From positions 1 to 29,329 of the forward strand of contig JAYEFR010000004.1 in the NCBI GenBank assembly GCA_034716155.1: a DNA stretch of 29,329 nt, in the 5' to 3' direction. The position numbers and the translations under genes were made by a program. This stretch comes from JAGGYK01 sp034716155. Lineage in GTDB: Bacteria; Desulfobacterota; Desulfomonilia; UBA1062. Of this stretch, positions 24,523-29,329 are shown piece after piece (positions within the stretch are counted from its first letter, which is position 1; every line of letters starts with the position of its first letter). The notes under the pieces were generated by a model. The model was given only the letters and a program-made list of their open reading frames with translations, did no database searches and was not told where the DNA came from.

Positions 24523-25149
24523 ATGAAGAAATATCTTTCGTCTACATACTTTATTGATATAGGTCACCCGAGGGTGGCTTCTATGGCAAGGGATGCGGTA
24601 GGGGATGCGACTACGCAAAGAGACAAGGCCGTAAAGCTCTTTTATGCTGTAAGAGATGGGATTAAATATAACCCCTGGGTAGAGGCTTATAAGATAGAAA
24701 CAAATATAGCAAGCCACATAATTGAATATGGCCAGGGATATTGCGTGCAGAAGGCCATAGTCCTTATAGCCCTGGCCAGGCATGAGGGGATACCAGCTCG
24801 ATTGGGGCTGGCGGACATCATCAACCACCGCTCAGAAGGGGCATTGTTGGAGGCTATGGGTACCAATTTGTTTACTTGCCATGGATATGCAGAGCTATAC
24901 TTGGATGAGCAATGGATAAAGGCCACCCCTGCCTTTGATATTGAGATGTGCGAAAAAAAGTCATTCCCACCGGTAGGGTTTGATGGAAGAGGAGACGCTG
25001 TATTCCCTTCTACTGATAAAAAAGGGAGAAGGTATGTGGAATACGTAACCTTTCATGGAGTATTTGCTGACCTGCCATTTGAATTTATTATGGATAAGTG
25101 GGAGGAGACCTATCCAGACATGAATGGGGTTATAGAAAAAAAGGAATAA
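24523..25149 (+). CDS. Transglutaminase-like cysteine protease-fold protein
   Basis: This 208-residue cytoplasmic protein of the transglutaminase-like superfamily has a full catalytic triad in the expected order: Cys74 in GQGYCVQKA, His120 in CHGYAELYLD, and Asp139 in ATPAFD. The preceding helix AVKLFYAVRDGIKYNP is typical of the family. No signal peptide is present. Such proteins may act as peptidases or amidases; the substrate cannot be inferred. It is a single gene, divergent from ybaB and convergent with the small membrane protein operon. ATG 24523 lacks a Shine-Dalgarno sequence, which fits a leaderless transcript. Confidence 0.85.
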   Translation: MKKYLSSTYFIDIGHPRVASMARDAVGDATTQRDKAVKLFYAVRDGIKYNPWVEAYKIETNIASHIIEYGQGYCVQKAIVLIALARHEGIPARLGLADIINHRSEGALLEAMGTNLFTCHGYAELYLDEQWIKATPAFDIEMCEKKSFPPVGFDGRGDAVFPSTDKKGRRYVEYVTFHGVFADLPFEFIMDKWEETYPDMNGVIEKKE

Positions 25150-25185
25150 GCAGACCGCTTTTAGCTTGCAGGAAGCCTTTCCGGT

Positions 25186-25371
25186 TTAGTATTGAGTGGC
25201 TCTTGTAGTGTCTTGGTATTTACCGGAGTATTTTTCAGCGTTTATATGATTATGATAATGAATGTCTATACCCTGCGTTGCGTGTCTGTATGCCAGGCCA
25301 CCTACACGGATGAATCTATAGAGTATAGCTACAAGAAATATCGCTCCAATTATAATAAAGACTGTATTCAT
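25186..25371 (-). CDS. Small single-pass membrane protein with His-rich tail
   Basis: This 61-residue protein of unknown family has one N-terminal membrane helix (FIIIGAIFLVAILYRFI, residues 5-21). A soluble tail holds a histidine cluster (His30, 38, 40, 42 in RHATQGIDIHYHNHIN) that could bind a metal. Its ATG overlaps the stop of the AtpZ-like gene by 4 bases (ATGA), so it is translated by coupling. It is the last of three tiny membrane proteins transcribed from a sigma-54-type promoter. No function is recognised. Confidence 0.7.
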   Translation of the reverse strand: MNTVFIIIGAIFLVAILYRFIRVGGLAYRHATQGIDIHYHNHINAEKYSGKYQDTTRATQY

Positions 25372-25604
25372 GTTGTTTTCTCTCCTCTTCTCTGAATGAT
25401 TGTCTCCTGAACAAAGCCTTTAAATCCGAGAATTATCCCTACGATCAAGCATACCAGGGTAAAGTTTGGGGCCATATTGGTGATTCCATCCAGATAGACT
25501 CCTACATAAAGCCCCAGGAAAGTGGTAAGAACCAGCATAAAGCCACATGTACTAATTCTTACCAATCTATTTGATAATACCTGTGAAAGTTTCTTTCTTT
25601 TCAT
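25368..25604 (-). CDS. AtpZ/AtpI-like small membrane protein
   Basis: This 78-residue protein has a basic N-terminus and two membrane helices (about residues 20-40 and 47-66). The glycine pattern FLGLYVGVYLD and the second segment LVCLIVGIILGFKGF match the AtpZ (F0F1-ATPase accessory, Ca2+/Mg2+ transporter-like) pattern. AtpZ genes usually precede ATP synthase operons and help ion supply or assembly. Here no ATP synthase gene is adjacent, so it is an orphan copy or a family variant. ATG 25604 has AAAGGAAC upstream and lies 10 bases after the preceding 58-codon gene. The family call is moderate. Confidence 0.6.
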   Translation of the reverse strand: MKRKKLSQVLSNRLVRISTCGFMLVLTTFLGLYVGVYLDGITNMAPNFTLVCLIVGIILGFKGFVQETIIQRRGEKTT

Positions 25605-25614
25605 GGTAGTTCCT

Positions 25615-25791
25615 TTAAAACAATTGAGCTATCAATTGCCTTACTGGTCCAGAGTTGATACCAACCAACATCACAATCAATACAAAGACTGCTGTTGCCT
25701 CTACCCTTGTAAGACCCAGCACCTTATATATAAATCTTATCCCTATGCCTGTTAAAAATAAGCAACCGATTATGACCCAAAGAGCTAACAT
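25615..25791 (-). CDS. 58-residue two-helix membrane protein
   Basis: This short gene has an AAAGGAG ribosome binding site before ATG 25791 and a TAA stop at 25615. The product has two membrane helices (LWVIIGCLFLTGIGIRFIY, residues 4-22, and ATAVFVLIVMLVGI, residues 32-45) joined by a short basic loop with a Lys-Val-Leu-Gly-Leu-Thr-Arg turn. No family is recognised. It is the first gene of the minus-strand operon, 10 bases before the AtpZ-like gene. Support comes from the ribosome binding site, tight spacing, membrane character and the sigma-54 promoter placed correctly above it. Confidence 0.7.
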   Translation of the reverse strand: MLALWVIIGCLFLTGIGIRFIYKVLGLTRVEATAVFVLIVMLVGINSGPVRQLIAQLF

Positions 25792-25836
25792 AACATTTCT
25801 CCTTTCTCTTTTTTGTTTTTACATTATAACAATAAG

Positions 25837-25851
25837 GCAATAGTCGTGCCA
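25837..25851 (-). promoter_or_regulatory. Near-consensus sigma-54 promoter of the small membrane protein operon
   Basis: Minus-strand TGGCACGACTATTGC matches the RpoN consensus TGGCACG-N4-TTGC at every defined position, with GG and GC 10 bases apart. Predicted start is near 25825, giving a leader of about 34 bases that includes AAAGGAG before ATG 25791. Confidence 0.8.
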
Positions 25852-25955
25852 TTGTTGCCCTATTGTAACTGGCTGATAACATTGAATTTATTTATGACAA
25901 AAATCAGTATATTGACATGTTGGCACTTGCAAAGAGGGCGTCACCTTTTGAATGT

Positions 25956-26013
25956 ACAAGTTGTCAAAAAGACAATCTTACGGGTCGAGGTTTGTGACAA
26001 ATTGTCAAAAAGA
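25956..26013. promoter_or_regulatory. Paired upstream activator-type sites
   Basis: Two 17-bp direct repeats, ACAAGTTGTCAAAAAGA (25956-25972) and ACAAATTGTCAAAAAGA (25997-26013), differ at one base and are offset by 41 bp, about four helical turns. Each overlaps a palindrome: TTGTC-AAAAA-GACAA at 25961-25975 and TGACAA-A-TTGTCA at 25995-26007. They lie roughly 130-190 bp above the sigma-54 start, the usual distance for enhancer-binding protein sites. The activator is not in the window. Confidence 0.55.
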
Positions 26014-26031
26014 TTGGCAATCAGATTGCCA
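26007..26031 (-). terminator. Intrinsic terminator of the methyltransferase gene
   Basis: The minus strand reads TGGCAATC-T-GATTGCCA (26031-26015), a perfect palindrome able to form a 7-bp stem with a 3-base loop, then ATC and five T (26011-26007). It lies 27 bases after the methyltransferase stop. It abuts the second upstream activator-type repeat, so it could also serve as a protein site. Confidence 0.6.
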
Positions 26032-26057
26032 TCTGGTTGACGACCTATTTACTAAAC

Positions 26058-26966
26058 TTAGTATATAACAAGCCACCTGTATTCACGGATATGGTCCAGG
26101 ATCTCGAATATGATCTCCTGCTTTTCTGTAGCGCACGCATGCATTGTAAATATGAATCGCATCTGTGGTGAGTCTTTCAATCCCACTAACTTAAGGACGG
26201 GGCCTGTAAGTATGTTTCTGTGCCATGCCTTTGCTACCTGGATCAAATGAGAAAATCTTATGGTAAACTCAGAATGTCCATATAGCTTTATCTCTCTTGG
26301 GAAACTGTTTAGTTCAAGATCTTTTTCAAGGAATGCCATGTCCTCAGGTATAATAGGGTCGCATGAGTGTTCTGAGATAAATACAGGGATTCCTTTTCTA
26401 CACGTTTCTTCTATGAGAGAGAGAGCACCCATATTGAGGTTGAATGTCCCCTCTTTGGGGATATCCAGGTGATAGTTATTTACCATCCGTGCTGCATCAT
26501 CCGGCAGATTTTTCGCTTCCAGTCCTGTCCACGTATCCAGATCGCCGAGCATTTCATTGAGTATTATGAGATCCATGCTGGATATCGCATGTATTATTTC
26601 GGTTATATCTGCATTTATGAAGGTGGTGAATTTTTTCCAGGGAGAAAGGTTCTTTCTCTGTATATTGAGGAGCGCTTTTGATATGTCTATCATATAGGCA
26701 TGTTTTATTAGCGACAAATATGTCCCTAAAAGGCCTTTCATAAGGCTCCCATAACCACCGCCTGCCTCCAAAATCTTTGTCCCTGGCTTTAAAATATTTG
26801 CAGCGATAAGGAGCTTGCCGATGAGGGCACCATAGGGTTCTGGCTCTTTAAGGGCTATCATATACGGTGAATCTAGGCAAGCAAAAGACTCGCATATGGT
26901 AAACTCCTTCATGAGGTCTATAGAAGATGTCTTATGATATTGGCGTGTTGTATTGATAACTACCAT
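26058..26966 (-). CDS. SAM-dependent methyltransferase
   Basis: This 302-residue cytoplasmic Rossmann-fold methyltransferase has motif I LEAGGGYGSLM (residues 66-76), an acidic residue ending the second strand (YMIDIS), an INAD motif (residues 117-120), and LIILNEMLGDL (residues 134-142). The last recalls the NELxDALP block of MidA-type protein arginine methyltransferases, but the rest is divergent, so the substrate is unknown. It is a single gene with its own terminator. ATG 26966 has no Shine-Dalgarno sequence, and a promoter ends 7 bases upstream. Confidence 0.7.
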   Translation of the reverse strand: MVVINTTRQYHKTSSIDLMKEFTICESFACLDSPYMIALKEPEPYGALIGKLLIAANILKPGTKILEAGGGYGSLMKGLLGTYLSLIKHAYMIDISKALLNIQRKNLSPWKKFTTFINADITEIIHAISSMDLIILNEMLGDLDTWTGLEAKNLPDDAARMVNNYHLDIPKEGTFNLNMGALSLIEETCRKGIPVFISEHSCDPIIPEDMAFLEKDLELNSFPREIKLYGHSEFTIRFSHLIQVAKAWHRNILTGPVLKLVGLKDSPQMRFIFTMHACATEKQEIIFEILDHIREYRWLVIY

Positions 26967-26973
26967 GGCTTAA

Positions 26974-27002
26974 ATATTAATTCATTTTTCAATCCCTGTA
27001 TA
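26974..27002 (-). promoter_or_regulatory. Sigma-70-like promoter of the methyltransferase gene, leaderless type
   Basis: TATACA (27002-26997), a 17-base spacer and TAATAT (26979-26974) on the minus strand. The start should fall at 26967 or 26966, on the ATG. Confidence 0.45.
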
Positions 27003-27057
27003 GGCTTAACGCATAAAGAATTTTAACTTTCTGATATACCCGCATGAGCTGCGCTCA

Positions 27058-27255
27058 CAACAAAGTATGAAAATATTTTCGGGATGTGGGGTTCTCTCGC
27101 TTGCATTTTATCGCTCTTTGATGCATCCTTTTGGCTTGCTTACGGGCGCTCCCTAACTCGCCCTTCGGGCTCAAACATAAGGGAGCGATTCCCCTTTAAG
27201 CTCCGCCAAAGGATGTATTAGCAAATCGCGATAGAAGGTATATCTCAAGAACCCC
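27058..27255. repeat. Dispersed palindromic repeat, copy 1 (with nested hairpin)
   Basis: This is an imperfect long palindrome bounded by GGGGTTCT (27088-27095) and AGAACCCC (27248-27255), with inner complementary blocks GCATCCTTTTGGC and GCCAAAGGATG. It aligns along its length with 29041-29175. This copy carries roughly 50-65 extra bases in the loop that form their own hairpin (CGCTCCCT 27147-27154 with AGGGAGCG 27180-27187, and GCCC-TTC-GGGC at 27160-27170). Non-coding. It occupies most of the 474-base spacer between the methyltransferase and hsp20 genes; the rest carries the two promoters. Confidence 0.7.
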
Positions 27256-27348
27256 TCCATCCCTCCTTACGTGCTGAGAAAAATATCCATCCCTGAAAAT
27301 TGACCCCTGATCCCCGACCCCTGTTTTCATATGAATTTCTTAAAGTGC

Positions 27349-27379
27349 CCTTGATTTATACCTTGGGTGACCATATTTT
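27349..27379 (+). promoter_or_regulatory. Candidate heat-shock (sigma-32) or sigma-70 promoter for the hsp20 cluster
   Basis: CCTTGATT at 27349-27356, 14 bases, CCATATTT at 27371-27378 resembles the RpoH consensus (CTTGAA, CCCCATNT). The same DNA also reads as TTGATT, 17 bases, TATTTT (27374-27379) for sigma-70. Either gives a leader of about 55 bases before ATG 27441. Confidence 0.5.
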
Positions 27380-27440
27380 ATAGTTAGAAACTCGGGTTTC
27401 AATAAAGAAAAAACAACAAAATATCAAGGAGGTGGTAAAT

Positions 27441-27884
27441 ATGTTACCGAGATGGCCTGAAAGAGGTGGGTGGTTTTTGGATCCATTGAGTGAGATGCAA
27501 CGCATGCAAGATAAAGTGAACCGTATATTCTCAAATGTTGAGGAAACAACCAGTGCAGGTTTCCCTGCAGTTAATGTCTGGAATAGTGAGGACGGGGTGA
27601 TGCTTACTTCCGAGATACCCGGTATCGACGTTAAGGATATAGATATATCTCTAGTAGGTAATACACTGACTTTACATGGATCCCGAACCAAGAAGGAATT
27701 AAAACAGGGAGAGACATATCATCGCAGGGAGAGGAATTCTGGTGGTTTCGCACGCAGAATAGAGCTTCCATATGCTGTTGATGCTGATAATGTAGAGGCA
27801 AGGTATGAAAAAGGCATACTTTCTATTAAACTACCCAGGCCAGACGCAGACAAACCAAGAAAAATAAGCGTTAAGACTGTTTAA
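27441..27884 (+). CDS. hsp20: Hsp20 small heat shock protein (first of three)
   Basis: This ATP-independent holdase chaperone of 147 residues starts from ATG 27441, with AAGGAGGTG 7 bases upstream (a GTG at 27432 inside the ribosome binding site is not the start). N-terminal DPLSEMQRMQDKVNRIF is typical of the class A group. The alpha-crystallin domain runs from about residue 45 to 135: FPAVNVWNSEDGVMLTSEIPG, DISLVGNTLTLHGSR, RRIELPYAVDADNVEARYEKGILSIKLP in consecutive strands. The C-terminal I-x-I/V anchor is ISV. It heads a three-gene operon under a heat-shock-like promoter. Confidence 0.93.
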   Translation: MLPRWPERGGWFLDPLSEMQRMQDKVNRIFSNVEETTSAGFPAVNVWNSEDGVMLTSEIPGIDVKDIDISLVGNTLTLHGSRTKKELKQGETYHRRERNSGGFARRIELPYAVDADNVEARYEKGILSIKLPRPDADKPRKISVKTV

Positions 27885-27903
27885 TTAAAGGGGGTGATTG
27901 TTT

Positions 27904-28314
27904 ATGGCAGAGAAGAGAAAAGATATTAAAGTCCGGAAGAAAGAAGGCCTAACAACAGCTATGCCAGAGCGCACCAGGGCTAAAAAGACATTTACTCCAA
28001 GGGTAGATATCTGTGGATCAAATAATGATATGGTTGTATTTACTGATATGCCTGGTGTAAATGAAGGTTCAGTGAACATAACTCTGGACAGCGGAATTCT
28101 GACCATTGAGGGCTTTGTTGAGCCTGATAATTTTGAGGGTTATGACCTGGCGTATGCTGAATATGATGTAGGTGATTATTACCGTGTATTTACGCTATCT
28201 GATGCAATTGACCAGGACAGGATTGAGGCAAGCATCAAGGATGGGGTATTGAAGCTAGTCCTACCCAAGGCTGAGCCGGCTAAGGCTAGAAGGATTATTG
28301 TTAAGGTACAATGA
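27904..28314 (+). CDS. hsp20: Hsp20 small heat shock protein, divergent second copy
   Basis: This 136-residue small heat shock protein has a short, very basic N-terminal arm (residues 1-34, many Lys/Arg) instead of the usual hydrophobic arm. The alpha-crystallin domain follows (FTPRVDICGSNNDMVVFTDMPG, LDSGILTIEGF, EASIKDGVLKLVLPK in order), with an acidic, tyrosine-rich loop (YDLAYAEYDVGDYYRVF) and the C-terminal anchor IIV. ATG 27904 has AAGGGGGTG 8 bases upstream and lies 19 bases after the first copy. The altered arm suggests a partner subunit rather than an equal oligomer former. Confidence 0.9.
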   Translation: MAEKRKDIKVRKKEGLTTAMPERTRAKKTFTPRVDICGSNNDMVVFTDMPGVNEGSVNITLDSGILTIEGFVEPDNFEGYDLAYAEYDVGDYYRVFTLSDAIDQDRIEASIKDGVLKLVLPKAEPAKARRIIVKVQ

Positions 28315-28348
28315 ATAAAGGCAAATATAAAGAAAGGGGGGAGATAAT

Positions 28349-28855
28349 ATGGCCATTAGAGATATAGCTCCGTGGAAATGGGGAAGAAAGGGTATCCCTG
28401 CAAGGCGTGAGGGGGAGCATCCCATCTATTCTCTGCACAGGGCAATGGACCAGTTATTCGATCAATTCTTTGGGGATTTTGAGAGATTCCCATTTGGCAC
28501 ATCTGAGGGATGGACAGGGCCCTTTAGTCCTCAGGTGAATATGGCAGAGAGTGATAAGGATATTCGGGTAACAGCAGAGCTTCCTGGTATGGATGAAAAA
28601 GATATAGAGATTTCTACAAGTAAGGATACACTCACCATAAAGGGTGAGAAGAAAGAGGAAAGGGAAGAAGAAGAGAAGGATTATTATTATGCAGAACGTT
28701 CATTTGGCGCCTTTAGAAGGGTGATTTCGCTCCCATGTGAGGTTGATACCGAAAATGTGGATGCATCTTTTAAGAGAGGAGTTCTCACCGTAACACTTCC
28801 AAAGATGACACCAGCAGAAGCAGAGGCGAAAAAGATACCTATAAAGACTGATTAA
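28349..28855 (+). CDS. hsp20: Hsp20 small heat shock protein (third copy)
   Basis: This 168-residue small heat shock protein has a long N-terminal arm with HRAMDQLFDQFFGDFERFPF and an alpha-crystallin domain (SPQVNMAESDKDIRVTAELPG, STSKDTLTIKGEK, a charged EREEEEKDYYYAERSFGAF loop, FKRGVLTVTLPK). The classical C-terminal IPI anchor is present. ATG 28349 has GAAAGGGGGG upstream. It closes the operon, 34 bases after the second copy, and is followed by a strong terminator. Confidence 0.94.
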   Translation: MAIRDIAPWKWGRKGIPARREGEHPIYSLHRAMDQLFDQFFGDFERFPFGTSEGWTGPFSPQVNMAESDKDIRVTAELPGMDEKDIEISTSKDTLTIKGEKKEEREEEEKDYYYAERSFGAFRRVISLPCEVDTENVDASFKRGVLTVTLPKMTPAEAEAKKIPIKTD

Positions 28856-28875
28856 TCTTTTTGCTGCATAGGTGT

Positions 28876-28905
28876 AAGGGCCCGTTTTTTTAACGGGCCT
28901 TTTTT
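28876..28905 (+). terminator. Intrinsic terminator of the hsp20 operon
   Basis: GGCCCGTT (28879-28886) and AACGGGCC (28892-28899) form a stem around a 5-T loop, followed by TTTTTT (28900-28905). It is a classical Rho-independent terminator about 20 bases after the stop codon. Confidence 0.92.
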
Positions 28906-29040
28906 ATCCCCCCTAGCTACATCTAAATTGTGAGGTAAAGACCAAATCTAATTTTTTTGCCTCTCGATTACCTCAAGATTACTCATGATTTATTTTTGTA
29001 CTAACCATTTCCGTATAAACCTCCATGTCCTGTCAGACAC

Positions 29041-29175
29041 AACCAAAGATGGAAATGATTTCGGAATGAGGGTTCTCTCGCTTACCTGTATCGCTCTTTG
29101 ATACATCTTTTAGGCTCGCCAAAGGCGGTGTCAGCAAATCATCCGCCAAGGGCGAAAAGGAATATCTCAAGAGCC
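29041..29175. repeat. Dispersed palindromic repeat, copy 2
   Basis: It aligns with 27058-27255 in the same orientation. Shared blocks include GGTTCTCTCGCTT, TATCGCTCTTTGAT, GGCT with CGCCAAAGG, and TATCTCAAGA followed by CC. It lacks the nested hairpin of copy 1. Together the copies bracket the hsp20 operon as direct repeats. The 28906-29040 stretch before it shows nothing I can identify. Confidence 0.65.
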
Positions 29176-29200
29176 ACTATCCCTTAATTTGCTCGAACAA

Positions 29201-29232
29201 ATTCCCCCTTTGAAGGGGGTTAGGGGGATGTT
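29201..29232. repeat. C5/G5-rich intergenic repeat
   Basis: CCCCCTTTGAAGGGGG followed by TTAGGGGGATG forms a short hairpin. This type of sequence is scattered in many Desulfobacterota and Nitrospirota genomes. Beyond it (29233-29329) is a GC-rich non-coding edge with a weak promoter-like TTGATG near 29252 and a possible RNA start around 29281; it is cut off by the window. Confidence 0.4.
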
Positions 29233-29329
29233 AATGAAGGGGTAACCTCCAATTGATGGGGGAATAAGATCACGGCAATACAGGACCCGTTCCCTTAAGC
29301 GGGCCGATGAGGTCTTGCATTGAACCGTT

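Noticed and set aside
25150..25185. Terminator between the convergent transglutaminase-like and 61-residue genes
   Set aside because: Only a 4-bp GGAA/TTCC stem is visible and no T-tract follows.
27387..27400. GAAAC-TCGG-GTTTC hairpin in the hsp20 leader as an RNA thermometer
   Set aside because: It does not pair with the AAGGAGG ribosome binding site, which lies unpaired about 27 bases downstream.
29275..29329. Possible start of a structured RNA (6S-like text AAGCGGGCC) at the right edge
   Set aside because: Too short and cut off by the window; the resemblance is a few bases and the promoter is weak.

Overview
The window reads as a chromosomal segment of a flagellated, Gram-negative bacterium, most likely a Desulfobacterota (former Deltaproteobacteria) member. 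The grounds are gene content and order: a run of ftsY, a heptose kinase, DUF4416, yicC, remA (DUF370), gmk and pyrF, a DUF6178-like protein, a formate dehydrogenase cytochrome b, fliW/flgL, and several sigma-54-type promoters. The DNA is moderately AT-rich and uses AGA/AGG/ATA codons freely. This placement is inference. No rRNA, tRNA, CRISPR array or transposase gene was seen.

Layout. 1-730: the cytochrome b subunit of a formate dehydrogenase, ending in a large perfect inverted repeat. 711-8782 (minus): a TetR repressor, a TolC-type outer membrane factor, a lipoprotein adaptor and an RND pump in one operon, followed by a DUF6178-like gene. 8891-12737 (minus): a large lipoprotein behind a sigma-54-like promoter, then a DUF1015 protein. 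13008-18256 (plus): the ftsY to pyrF housekeeping operon, with gmk interrupted by a 10-N assembly gap. 18283-21165 (minus): rpsB-tsf-pyrH-frr, with a small non-autonomous inverted-repeat element upstream. 21635-24409 (minus): flgL-fliW behind a strong sigma-54 site, and ybaB-recR. 24523-25149 (plus): a transglutaminase-like protein. 25186-25791 (minus): three tiny membrane proteins, one AtpZ-like, behind a near-consensus sigma-54 promoter with paired upstream repeats. 26058-26966 (minus): a SAM-dependent methyltransferase. 27441-28855 (plus): three tandem Hsp20 chaperones between two copies of a dispersed palindromic repeat.

The most interesting points are these. The three-gene micro-membrane-protein operon has sigma-54/enhancer architecture, and its first gene is only 58 codons. 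Four genes (tetR, ybaB, the transglutaminase and the methyltransferase) lack a Shine-Dalgarno sequence and have sigma-70-like promoters that would start the mRNA on or within about two bases of the start codon, which suggests leaderless mRNAs. FlgL carries an inserted module resembling DUF2793. A sigma-54-linked lipoprotein has a BPI/TULIP-like pattern. The repeats include a 207-bp MITE with 17-bp terminal repeats and a 6-bp target duplication.

All functional calls come from reading the sequence and from remembered family features; no database search was run.
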